12,653 nt of DNA from Bacillota bacterium (lineage in GTDB: Bacteria; Bacillota; Clostridia; Peptostreptococcales; Anaerovoracaceae), in contig JAEELK010000164.1 of NCBI GenBank assembly GCA_016282655.1, positions 1 to 12,653 of the forward strand, given 5' to 3'. A program made the position numbers and the translations under genes. Positions within the stretch are counted from its first letter, which is position 1; every line of letters begins with the position of its first letter. Below are positions 6,247 through 12,539 of this stretch, in pieces. Under the pieces are notes generated by a model. That model searched no databases and had not been told where the DNA came from. It worked only from the letters and a program-made list of their open reading frames with translations.

Positions 6247-7644
6247 ATGGAAAACAACAACATCAGAAACGATAATATACAGGAACCGCAGAGCGCCCCG
6301 AACTTTGTCATGGTAGACACGAGCGGACAGCCGCCCGTACCGGCCTCTGCACAGGAAGCCCCGAAAGAGGCCTCCATGGAATTCGGCCCCAAACAGAGCA
6401 GCGCCCCGCAGAAGAAGCGGAGCGGAAAGGCCTGGAAGGTCCTTCTGAGCCTGCTCCTCGTCATCTGCCTGGGATTCGGCAGCGGCTATGTCGGCGCGGG
6501 TCTCGCGATGCGGCAGGCGGCGCAGGGCGCCGACGGCAGCATCCTGAGCCAGAGCGCGGAGCTCTCCGGCGTGCAGGTGATGACGGACAGCAACATCAAC
6601 ACGGCGGAGGCCGTGGCGGCAAAGGCCATCCCCTCGGTCGTGGGCATCAGCACACAGCGGGAAGTGAACTACTTCTCCTTCTTTGGAAACAGCACCGGCA
6701 TCGCCAAGGGCGTCGGCACCGGGATCATCGTCTCGGAAGACGGCTACATCATCACCAACTCGCACGTCATCAGCGACGGCGAGGCGGATCAGATCACCGT
6801 ACAGCTGACGGACGGCAGAGAGCTCTCCGGCGAGGTCATCTGGTATGACGCCAACATCGATCTCGCGATCCTCAAGATCGAGGCGGAAGGGCTCGTCCCC
6901 GCGGAGCTCGGCGATTCCGACGCGGTCAACATCGGCGCCTACGTGGTCGCCATCGGCAACCCGCTCGGCATGGCCTATGACAGAAGCGTCACGCAGGGCG
7001 TCATCAGCGGTCTCGGCCGCAGCATCCAGGCGGCAAAGGACAGCTACAGCTCGCAGGTCAACAGCATGAGCAACATGATGCAGACCGACGCGGCGATCAA
7101 TTCCGGCAACAGCGGCGGGCCGCTGCTCAACAGCCGCGGACAGGTGATCGGCATCAACACGGCCATGGCGCCTTCCGCGGAGGGCATGGGCTTCGCGATC
7201 CCCATCAACACGGCCAAGAACATCCTGGAGAGCGTCATGGCGGAAGGCCATGTCACCAAGGCCTACATCGGCATCCAGGGCATGGACGTGACGGCGTATG
7301 AGCAGTACGTGCCGCAGTACAAAGCTCCTTGTGAGAACGGCGTCTACGTGCTGGAGCTCATCCCGGACGGCCCGGCGCTCGAAGCGGATCTGCGCGTTGG
7401 CGACGTCATCGTGGGTCTGGACAAAATGTCGGTCGACAGCATGTCCGGCCTCCAGAGGAGCCTCTACAATTACAAACCCGGCGACACCGTCGTCGTGAAA
7501 TTCTACCGCAACGGCAGCCTCATGGAGCAGGAAGTCACCCTGCAGACCCTGCCGCAGGCGGAAACGGGCAGCAGCGACAAGGGAAGCAGAGAAGAGAACT
7601 TCTCCCGCAACGGCTCCGGCTGGCAGGGATTCTTCGGGAACTAA
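6247..7644 (+). CDS. htrA: HtrA/DegP-family membrane-anchored serine protease with one PDZ domain
   Basis: A 465-residue protein. A disordered, Gln/Pro/Ser-rich N-terminus (1-60) precedes one membrane helix (~65-87), a trypsin-like domain (~115-315) with the triad H173 (TNSHV), D205 (NIDLAIL) and S289 (NSGNSGGP), and a C-terminal PDZ domain (~340-440, with GDVIVGLDK). Such enzymes degrade misfolded exported proteins outside the membrane and respond to envelope stress. The start is set by AAAGGAG (6230-6236) ten bases upstream; an in-frame open stretch extends further 5' but overlaps yycJ. It sits between yycJ and rlmH, the usual Firmicutes order. The C-terminal ~30 residues after the PDZ domain are Ser/Gly-rich and end in an aromatic GWQGFFGN. 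Confidence 0.96.
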   Translation: MENNNIRNDNIQEPQSAPNFVMVDTSGQPPVPASAQEAPKEASMEFGPKQSSAPQKKRSGKAWKVLLSLLLVICLGFGSGYVGAGLAMRQAAQGADGSILSQSAELSGVQVMTDSNINTAEAVAAKAIPSVVGISTQREVNYFSFFGNSTGIAKGVGTGIIVSEDGYIITNSHVISDGEADQITVQLTDGRELSGEVIWYDANIDLAILKIEAEGLVPAELGDSDAVNIGAYVVAIGNPLGMAYDRSVTQGVISGLGRSIQAAKDSYSSQVNSMSNMMQTDAAINSGNSGGPLLNSRGQVIGINTAMAPSAEGMGFAIPINTAKNILESVMAEGHVTKAYIGIQGMDVTAYEQYVPQYKAPCENGVYVLELIPDGPALEADLRVGDVIVGLDKMSVDSMSGLQRSLYNYKPGDTVVVKFYRNGSLMEQEVTLQTLPQAETGSSDKGSREENFSRNGSGWQGFFGN

Positions 7645-7650
7645 GCAGCC

Positions 7651-8130
7651 ATGAACGTTCGGATCCTTTGCGTCGGCAAGCTGAAAGAGCAGTACTGGAC
7701 GGAGGCCTGCGGAGAATACATCAAGCGTCTTGGACGCTACTGCAGCCTCAGCGTTACGGAAGTCAAAGAAGAGAAGGCCCCGCCGGAACTCTCCCCCGCG
7801 GAAGAGGCGAAGGTGAAGGAGAAAGAGGGCCGGGAGCTGCTGCGGCAGCTTCGGGACGGCAGCTACGTGATCGCGCTGGAGGTCGGCGGAAAGAGACTTT
7901 CCTCCGAAGGGCTGGCGGAGAAGATCGAGTGCCTGGGGCTGGCCGGCAAAAGCGAGATCTGCTTCCTCATCGGCGGCTCGCTCGGCCTATCGGACGAGGT
8001 CCGCGCCCGCGCCGACATGGCGCTCTCCTTCTCGGACATGACCTTTCCGCACCAGCTCATGCGGGTCATCCTGCTGGAGCAGATCTACCGCTCCTTCAAG
8101 ATCCTGAAGCATGAGGTCTATCACAAATAA
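7651..8130 (+). CDS. rlmH: 23S rRNA (pseudouridine-1915 N3)-methyltransferase RlmH
   Basis: A 159-residue SPOUT methyltransferase, exactly the family length. The SAM-binding knot is recognisable as LIGGSLGLSDEV (residues ~106-117), followed by the LSFSDMTFPHQLMR region and LLEQIYRSFKI; the C-terminus ends in YHK, as in known RlmH. It methylates pseudouridine 1915 in helix 69 of 23S rRNA on assembled 70S ribosomes. It begins six bases after the htrA stop with no strong ribosome binding site, so translational coupling is likely. It is the last gene of the yycJ-htrA-rlmH unit and is followed by a run of hairpins. Confidence 0.97.
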   Translation: MNVRILCVGKLKEQYWTEACGEYIKRLGRYCSLSVTEVKEEKAPPELSPAEEAKVKEKEGRELLRQLRDGSYVIALEVGGKRLSSEGLAEKIECLGLAGKSEICFLIGGSLGLSDEVRARADMALSFSDMTFPHQLMRVILLEQIYRSFKILKHEVYHK

Positions 8131-8144
8131 TTCGTTTATCATAC

Positions 8145-8213
8145 GTCTTTTCCGATCCTCACTCCGGAAAAGGCAAAACAGATCTTTTTCCGCTCCTCAC
8201 TCCGGAAAAAGAT
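8145..8213. repeat. Twin hairpins with nearly identical loops
   Basis: Hairpin A: CTTTTCCG (8147-8154) pairs with CGGAAAAG (8165-8172) around loop ATCCTCACTC; a T-G and a G-C pair can extend it to 8145-8174. Hairpin B: 8182-8192 pairs perfectly over 11 bases with 8203-8213 around loop CTCCTCACTC. The loops match at 9 of 10 positions and the stems share the same core, so the two are diverged tandem copies. Neither has a T-run, so they are not ordinary terminators. Confidence 0.75.
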
Positions 8214-8218
8214 AAGAA

Positions 8219-8258
8219 CGCGAGGCGCCGAGACAGATCCGGCGCCTCGCGCTGTTTT
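8219..8258 (+). terminator. Terminator-like hairpin C downstream of rlmH
   Basis: Twelve perfect pairs between 8219-8230 and 8240-8251 around a nine-base loop, followed by CTGTTTT (8252-8258). The very stable GC stem and short T-run are consistent with termination of the yycJ-htrA-rlmH transcript. Confidence 0.75.
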
Positions 8259-8266
8259 GGGCGAGA

Positions 8267-8301
8267 CGCCGAAAAAAATTCGGCGCCCCGTGCTGTTTTT
8301 T
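8267..8301 (+). terminator. Terminator-like hairpin D, a diverged copy of hairpin C
   Basis: CGCCGAA (8267-8273) pairs with TTCGGCG (8279-8285) around five A residues. The stem can extend outward with two mismatches, and GCTGTTTTTT follows (8292-8301). The arms and tail repeat the layout of hairpin C, and it ends only seven bases before the nhaA -35. Confidence 0.65.
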
Positions 8302-8307
8302 GGCGGC

Positions 8308-8336
8308 TTGCCTTGCCTATAAAAATAATCTATGCT
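8308..8336 (+). promoter_or_regulatory. Sigma-A promoter of nhaA
   Basis: TTGCCT (8308-8313) and TATGCT (8331-8336) have the ideal 17-base spacing. Transcription would begin near 8343, giving a leader of about 60 bases. This places the first in-frame ATG (8332) inside the -10 element, which rules it out as the start codon. Confidence 0.75.
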
Positions 8337-8403
8337 AAACTTTAAATGTTGCAATTCAGCAAATTGTTTCGTTTGTTGCGAAAATGAAAGGCAGGGAGAC
8401 CCC

Positions 8404-9543
8404 TTGAAAAAACTCGTCGAAACGGCGCGGACCTACTCGCTTCCGCTCATCATTGGCGTCGTGCTGGCGCTGATCTGGGCGAACGTCGGGCCGGAATCCT
8501 ATCACACCTTTGTACACCATCCCCTTTTTGGCACCAAGAGCATCTCGGTCCATTTTCTGGTCAACGATATCTTCATGGTCTTCTTCTTCGCCACGGCCGG
8601 CGTGGAGATCGTGCACAGCCTGAGCCCCGGCGGCGCGCTGAACCCCGTGAAGAAAGCCGTCGTGCCCCTCATGTCCACGCTGGGCGGCGTGCTCGGCCCC
8701 GTGGTGGTCTTTCTTGCCCTGAACCTTGCCATCGGCAGCCCGGACTGGACCAACGGCTGGGGCATCCCCACCGCGACGGACATCGCGCTGGCCTGGCTGG
8801 TGGCCCGCGTGGTCTTCGGCAAGAATCATCCGGCGGTCAGCTTTTTGCTGCTGCTGGCGGTCGCGGATGACGGCATCGGCCTGATCATCATCGCGGTCTT
8901 CTATCCGGATCCCACGAAGCCCGTACAGCCGATCTTCCTGCTGCTGGTCCTGGCGGCCATGGTCATCGCCTTCCTCTTCAACAAGTTCAAGTTCAGAAGC
9001 ATGTGGTGGTACATCCTCATCCCCGGCGTCATCTCCTGGATCGGCATGCACAGCGCAGGCCTGCATCCCGCGCTGGCGATGGTCTTCGTGGTGCCCTTCA
9101 TGCCGAAAAAGATCGCGCCCGAACTCGCGCAGAAGTACCAGGCGACGCTGGTCGACTTTGAAGAAAAAGTCGGGCCCTTCGTGGACTTCGGCCTCATCTT
9201 CTTCGGTCTCGCCTGCGCCGGCGTATCCTTCGCGGGCATCAACACCCTCACCTGGATGGTCATGATCGCGCTCATGGTCGGCAAGCCCGTCGGCATCTTC
9301 CTGCTGGGCAATCTGGCCAGGCTCTTTGGCTGCCGCCTGCCGGACGGCATGGGGCAGAAAGAACTGCTGCTCGCCGGCGTGGTCGCGGGCATGGGCCTTA
9401 CCGTAGCGCTCTTCATGTCCGAAAGCGCCTTTACGGATCCGGCACTCATCGGCGCCGCCAAGATGGGCGCCCTCTTCACCGCCTTTGTCAGCGTGCTGGC
9501 CATCGTGCTCGGCAAGCTCTTCGGCATCAAGAAAGTGAAATAG
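8404..9543 (+). CDS. nhaA: Na+/H+ antiporter NhaA
   Basis: A 379-residue polytopic membrane protein (family about 390). NhaA exchanges cytoplasmic Na+ or Li+ for protons and supports pH and salt homeostasis. The residues known from E. coli NhaA are present: D126 in ATDIALA (equivalent to D133), the adjacent pair D155-D156 in VADDGIG (D163/D164) and K294 in GKPVGI (K300). A further signature, VAGMGLTVALFMSESAF, matches the GIGFTMSIFI region. The start is the TTG at 8404 (MKKLVETARTYSLPL) behind GGGAG five bases upstream; the frame reads further back but runs into the promoter. It is co-transcribed with the small gene at 9556, whose ribosome binding site overlaps the nhaA stop. Confidence 0.93.
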   Translation: MKKLVETARTYSLPLIIGVVLALIWANVGPESYHTFVHHPLFGTKSISVHFLVNDIFMVFFFATAGVEIVHSLSPGGALNPVKKAVVPLMSTLGGVLGPVVVFLALNLAIGSPDWTNGWGIPTATDIALAWLVARVVFGKNHPAVSFLLLLAVADDGIGLIIIAVFYPDPTKPVQPIFLLLVLAAMVIAFLFNKFKFRSMWWYILIPGVISWIGMHSAGLHPALAMVFVVPFMPKKIAPELAQKYQATLVDFEEKVGPFVDFGLIFFGLACAGVSFAGINTLTWMVMIALMVGKPVGIFLLGNLARLFGCRLPDGMGQKELLLAGVVAGMGLTVALFMSESAFTDPALIGAAKMGALFTAFVSVLAIVLGKLFGIKKVK

Positions 9544-9555
9544 GAGGAAAAAAGA

Positions 9556-9843
9556 ATGAAGTATTACATTTGCTCCTTCCGCGACACCGACAGCCTGGTG
9601 GAGACCATGCAGGAAGCCACCGAATACGATCCCGCCTCCCGCAACTTCCGCATGCACGAGGCCTTTCTGGTCCGCAGCGAGGGTCCGGACGAAAACGGAG
9701 AGCTGAACCCGGAAGAGACCATGGAGCCGGAGTTCTTCGACCGCAGGGCCGAAAACGTCTTCATCCTCGGCTTTGAAGAGGATCGTCCGGAATGGCTGGT
9801 AAAAAGCCTGGAAGAAGGAAAGCTCTACGTGGTCAGACGATAG
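9556..9843 (+). CDS. Small acidic protein of unknown function, coupled to nhaA
   Basis: A 95-residue protein I do not recognise. It is soluble, has no signal or membrane segment, and is strongly acidic (roughly twice as many Asp/Glu as Lys/Arg). It starts MKYYICSFRDTDSL and ends with a strand-like LYVVRR; the middle (~40-65) is rich in Glu, Pro and Asn and probably flexible. AGGAGG (9542-9547) overlaps the nhaA TAG stop and lies eight bases from the ATG, so it is surely translated and coupled to nhaA. A strong terminator follows within 30 bases, making a two-gene operon. A regulatory or accessory role for the antiporter is a guess from position only. Confidence 0.85.
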   Translation: MKYYICSFRDTDSLVETMQEATEYDPASRNFRMHEAFLVRSEGPDENGELNPEETMEPEFFDRRAENVFILGFEEDRPEWLVKSLEEGKLYVVRR

Positions 9844-9870
9844 CGCCGGGCCGCGAACACAACAGAAGAA

Positions 9871-9910
9871 AAGAAAAACGCTCCGCCGCAATGCGGGGCG
9901 TTTCTTGTTT
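9871..9910. terminator. Bidirectional terminator between the nhaA unit and lrgB
   Basis: Bases 9876-9886 pair with 9893-9903 (11 pairs, one G-T wobble) around loop CGCAAT. The plus strand continues TTCTTGTTT and the minus strand runs into TTTTTCTTTTCTT, so it can end both converging transcripts. Confidence 0.85.
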
Positions 9911-9926
9911 CCGGGGGAGCGTCCGT

Positions 9927-9949
9927 GCGGCGCGGAGGCCGCGCGCCGC
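9927..9949 (-). other. GC-rich hairpin directly after the lrgB stop
   Basis: GCGGCGCG (9927-9934) pairs perfectly with CGCGCCGC (9942-9949) around a seven-base loop. It has no T-run on the minus strand, so it probably protects the 3' end or adds to the terminator 25 bases further on. Confidence 0.5.
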
Positions 9950-10644
9950 TACAGCAGGTAGAGCACGATCAGCGGGCAGAGCAGCGCGGTGAATACGCCG
10001 CCGAGGACCATGGCGAGGCTGGACATGGTGCCGGCCTCCTGGCTCTCCTCGAAGGCGCGGGCCGTGCCGGCGGCGTGGCTCATGGTGCCGAGCGCGAGGC
10101 CGATGGCCCGTTCGTCGCGGATCCGGCAGAGCCGCAGGAACTGCGGGCCGAAGATGGCGCCCAGATTGCCGGCGATCACCACCATGGCCATGGTCAGCGA
10201 GCCGACGCCGCCGATGGTCTCGGAGAGATTGATGGCGATGGCCGCGGTGGAGCTGCGCGGCAGCATGGAGATGAGCAGTTCTCTGTCCACGCCCATCAGC
10301 CGGCAGAGGAAGATCAGCATGGCGAGCGAAGCCACCGTCCCGATGAGGGTGGCCAGAACGAGCGGCAGCAGGTTCTTTTTCAGAAAGTCCAGATGCCGGT
10401 AGAGCGGCAGCGCCAGAACGACGGCCGTCACGGGCAGCGTGAAGCTCAGGAGCATGTTCTGCGCCTTGTATTCGGCATAGGGGACGTGCAGGAAGAGCAA
10501 AAAGAACACGACCAGCAGGGTGCTGACGAGGATGGGCTGCAGCACGGCGCGGCCGCTCTTTTTATAGAGCCAGCAGCCGAACCAGAAGCTGCCCAGCGTG
10601 AGGCAGAGGCCCCAGTAGGGGTTGCTCAGAAAGAACTCTCTCAT
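9949..10644 (-). CDS. lrgB: LrgB-family membrane protein
   Basis: A 231-residue polytopic protein with about six or more hydrophobic segments (roughly 13-30, 34-54, 63-82, 90-112, 145-168 and 208-231). The C-terminal family signature is clear: GLALGTMSHAAGTARAFEE, then SSLAMVLGGVFTALLCPLI. LrgA and LrgB act together. They were first described as antiholin-like regulators of murein hydrolase export and autolysis; the Bacillus pair (PftAB) imports pyruvate, and the plant homologue PLGG1 carries glycolate and glycerate. The ATG overlaps the lrgA stop by four bases (ATGA), and AAGGAGG (10649-10655) lies four bases upstream inside lrgA. No lytSR regulator is nearby. Confidence 0.94.
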   Translation of the reverse strand: MREFFLSNPYWGLCLTLGSFWFGCWLYKKSGRAVLQPILVSTLLVVFFLLFLHVPYAEYKAQNMLLSFTLPVTAVVLALPLYRHLDFLKKNLLPLVLATLIGTVASLAMLIFLCRLMGVDRELLISMLPRSSTAAIAINLSETIGGVGSLTMAMVVIAGNLGAIFGPQFLRLCRIRDERAIGLALGTMSHAAGTARAFEESQEAGTMSSLAMVLGGVFTALLCPLIVLYLL

Positions 10645-11000
10645 TGCGCCTCCTTCCGGCCGTGCTTGCGGCGCAGCAGGAGCTCCGTGACCTTCGCGGT
10701 GACGTAGAGCCCGAAGAGGCTGCTGAGGATGACGGGGATCAGGATGCGCAGCAGATTGTGTCCCAGCGTGCCGAGGTGATCGATGAGCCCGACGCCCGGG
10801 ACCACAAAAAAGAGCATCATATTCCGGGTGATCAGCTCGCAGAGCGCGGCGATGCTCTCCGGCCTCACCGCCTTCAGGCAGAGGAGGAGGAAGAGGATCA
10901 GCAGACCGGCCACGCTGCTCACCAGGTAGATGCCGGTAAAATGGGAGACGATCTCTCCCAGGAAGAGCATGAGCAGGATCAGAAACGCCTGGCGTATCAT
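10641..11000 (-). CDS. lrgA: LrgA/CidA-family membrane protein
   Basis: A 119-residue hydrophobic protein with four predicted helices (roughly 5-25, 27-46, 60-77 and 86-108) and a basic tail (RRKHGRKE). It shows the holin-like family pattern: a conserved stretch after helix 2 (LKAVRPESI), then ITRNMMLFFVVPGVGLIDHL. It is the expected partner of LrgB and overlaps it by four bases. Its start lies nine bases after the stop of the NfnA-like gene without a strong ribosome binding site, so it depends on translation from upstream. This puts the electron-transfer protein and the transporter pair in one transcript. Confidence 0.92.
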   Translation of the reverse strand: MIRQAFLILLMLFLGEIVSHFTGIYLVSSVAGLLILFLLLCLKAVRPESIAALCELITRNMMLFFVVPGVGLIDHLGTLGHNLLRILIPVILSSLFGLYVTAKVTELLLRRKHGRKEAQ

Positions 11001-11009
11001 AAGAACGAC

Positions 11010-11855
11010 CTAACGCGGAAGGGCCTTCCGCAGCAGATGACAGGCGTCGTCGTGCGGATGGCGCTCATAGTCGCGGTAGCCGGCGCTGTCGCGGAGCAGG
11101 GCGTCGAAATCGACCTGCGAGGCGTCGAAGTCCGGCCCGTCCTGACAGGCGAAGACCTTTTTGCCGTTCAGCAGGAGCTCGCAGCCGCCGCACATGCCCG
11201 TGCCGTCCATCATGATGGGGTTCATGGACATGATGGTCTTGATGCCGTGGCGCTTGCCCACGTGCGAGACGAATTTCATCATGACGATGGGGCCGAGCAT
11301 GTAGATGCGGTCATAGCGGACGCCGGTGTCGAGCCTGTTTTCCAAAAAACGGCTCACCATGCCCTTTTGGCCATAGGAGCCGTCGTCCGTACAACAGAAA
11401 AAGTGATCGCAGGCGCTGCGGAACTGTTCCTCCAGGACCACCTGACTCTTGTTATGAAAGCCCAGCAGGAGATCCACGGCGCAGTTCTGTTCGCGCAGCG
11501 CGCGCGCGATGGGATAGCTCATGAGGGCGCCCATGCCGCCGCCGATGACGGCATAACTCAGCCCGGCCTCGATCGGCGCGGGATTGCCGAAGGGGCCGGA
11601 GATCTCCGGCAGCTCGTCGTTTTCGAAGAAACGCTCCAGGTACTGCGTGACGGGCCCCAGCGGCCGGCAGAGGAACGAGATGCTCCCCGCGGCCGGATCG
11701 AAATCCGTGAGCACGAGCGGGATGCGTTCCCCGCCTTTCTCGGCGCGGACGATGACGTACTGTCCGGCGCGCGCCGCCTTGGCGATCTCGGGCGCCTCTA
11801 CGGTATACTGCAGCAGATGCGGTCCGAGCAGATCTCTTTTCAGGATGCGGAACAA
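11010..11855 (-). CDS. NfnA/SudB-type FAD- and [2Fe-2S]-binding oxidoreductase subunit, without its NfnB partner
   Basis: A 281-residue protein of the sulfide/dihydroorotate dehydrogenase-like family (PyrK fold). The N-terminal FAD-binding barrel contains AGQYVIVRAEKGGERIPL; the nucleotide domain has AVIGGGMGALMSYPIARAL and the family motif TDDGSYGQKG. The cluster motif is D217-G-T-G-M-C222-G-G-C225 with C237 further on: aspartate replaces the first cysteine of PyrK, the NfnA arrangement. NfnA normally pairs with the GltD-like NfnB to link NADH, NADPH and ferredoxin; no NfnB is in the window. The chosen start is TTG at 11855 with AAGGGAG (11864-11870) eight bases upstream, giving the typical MFRILKRDLL N-terminus. 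A longer reading from 11921 would begin inside the promoter. It heads the operon with lrgA and lrgB. Confidence 0.9.
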   Translation of the reverse strand: MFRILKRDLLGPHLLQYTVEAPEIAKAARAGQYVIVRAEKGGERIPLVLTDFDPAAGSISFLCRPLGPVTQYLERFFENDELPEISGPFGNPAPIEAGLSYAVIGGGMGALMSYPIARALREQNCAVDLLLGFHNKSQVVLEEQFRSACDHFFCCTDDGSYGQKGMVSRFLENRLDTGVRYDRIYMLGPIVMMKFVSHVGKRHGIKTIMSMNPIMMDGTGMCGGCELLLNGKKVFACQDGPDFDASQVDFDALLRDSAGYRDYERHPHDDACHLLRKALPR

Positions 11856-11910
11856 AATGAAGTCTCCCTTCTCAAGTGTCCGAGCGTGAAGTTGCTTCAA
11901 TTCAGTTAAA

Positions 11911-11939
11911 AGTATAAACAATTCTCGCGGGATTTACAA
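11911..11939 (-). promoter_or_regulatory. Sigma-A promoter of the NfnA-like-lrgA-lrgB operon
   Basis: On the minus strand TTGTAA (11934-11939) and TATACT (11911-11916) are spaced by exactly 17 bases. Transcription begins near 11904, with a leader of about 49 bases. The leader has two short competing inverted repeats (TGAAG with either of two CTTCA copies); the second loop would contain the AAGGGAG site, so mild translational control is possible. Confidence 0.8.
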
Positions 11940-11984
11940 TCACCGATCGTGGAAAGCGAAAAAAGTCTGATCACAAAGCTTATA

Positions 11985-12013
11985 TTGTGGTTTGTCCGTG
12001 TTCATGATACAAT
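11985..12013 (+). promoter_or_regulatory. Sigma-A promoter with extended -10 for the C_GCAxxG_C_C gene (and probably scpA)
   Basis: TTGTGG (11985-11990), 17 bases, then TACAAT (12008-12013) preceded by TGA, an extended -10. Transcription would begin near 12020. The -35 elements of this and the divergent promoter are 45 bases apart, so one regulator could act on both. Confidence 0.75.
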
Positions 12014-12065
12014 ATATATTCATAAAGATGGGGCTTTGCGCCCTGCCGCCGGAAAGGAGAACGAA

Positions 12066-12521
12066 ATGCCGGAAAAGATCGTTTATCAGCAGATCCTGGA
12101 TGACGCGACCCAGGTCTTCACCCACGGATACGCCTGCTCCGAGGCGGTCATCTACGCCCTGCGCAAGAACTTCGGCTGGGATCTCTCGGACGACGCCATC
12201 GCGCTCAGCAGCGGCTTCCCCTGGGGCATGGGCGGCGCGGGCTGCATCTGCGGCGCCGTCGCCGGCGGCGTCATGTGCATCGGCTACGTCTTCGGCCGCA
12301 GAAAGCCGGGCGAGCCGGTCGCGCGCTGCCATCAGCTCGCCAAGGAATACGCGGAGACGGTCAAGGGAAAGATGGGCCCGCTCTGCTGCAGCAAGTTCAT
12401 CCAGGAATTCCAGGACAGGAACGACCCCGCCCGCAAGCGGAAGTGCACGGACGCCGTCATGATCTGCGCGGAGACCGCCGCCCGCATCATCGTGCGGGAG
12501 CTCGGTCTGGAAGCCGAATAA
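12066..12521 (+). CDS. C_GCAxxG_C_C-family putative redox protein
   Basis: A 151-residue soluble protein with nine cysteines (24, 60, 62, 71, 88, 107, 108, 127 and 134). The family core is the glycine-rich GFPWGMGGAGCICGAVAGG (residues 50-68), corresponding to the GGTGEVCGAVTGA-type signature, followed by KMGPLCCSKF and a late KRKC...C pair. Members are thought to be redox-active or metal/cluster-binding proteins of anaerobes, but their reaction is unknown. The ATG at 12066 is chosen because AAAGGAG (12053-12059) is six bases upstream; the frame is open 39 codons further back, but that part contains the promoter. The gene lies 18 bases before scpA and probably shares its transcript. Confidence 0.9.
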   Translation: MPEKIVYQQILDDATQVFTHGYACSEAVIYALRKNFGWDLSDDAIALSSGFPWGMGGAGCICGAVAGGVMCIGYVFGRRKPGEPVARCHQLAKEYAETVKGKMGPLCCSKFIQEFQDRNDPARKRKCTDAVMICAETAARIIVRELGLEAE

Positions 12522-12539
12522 GAAAGAACGGAACGCCTT

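Noticed and set aside
8332..8403. ATG at 8332 as the nhaA start
   Set aside because: It lies within the TATGCT -10 element and adds a Cys-rich N-terminus foreign to NhaA; the TTG at 8404 with GGGAG fits better.
8356..9891. A 511-codon minus-strand frame opposite nhaA
   Set aside because: It is rich in His, Asp and Gly in the pattern expected from reading hydrophobic codons backwards; NhaA on the other strand is unambiguous.
11856..11921. TTG at 11921 as start of the NfnA-like gene
   Set aside because: That codon is in the promoter spacer, upstream of the expected transcription start; the TTG at 11855 has a good ribosome binding site and the family-typical N-terminus.
11900..11921. Rex-like operator (TTGTTTA ... 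TTAACTG on the minus strand) over the -10 of the NfnA-like operon
   Set aside because: Half-sites are five bases apart where four are required, and the second half matches only 5 of 7 positions.
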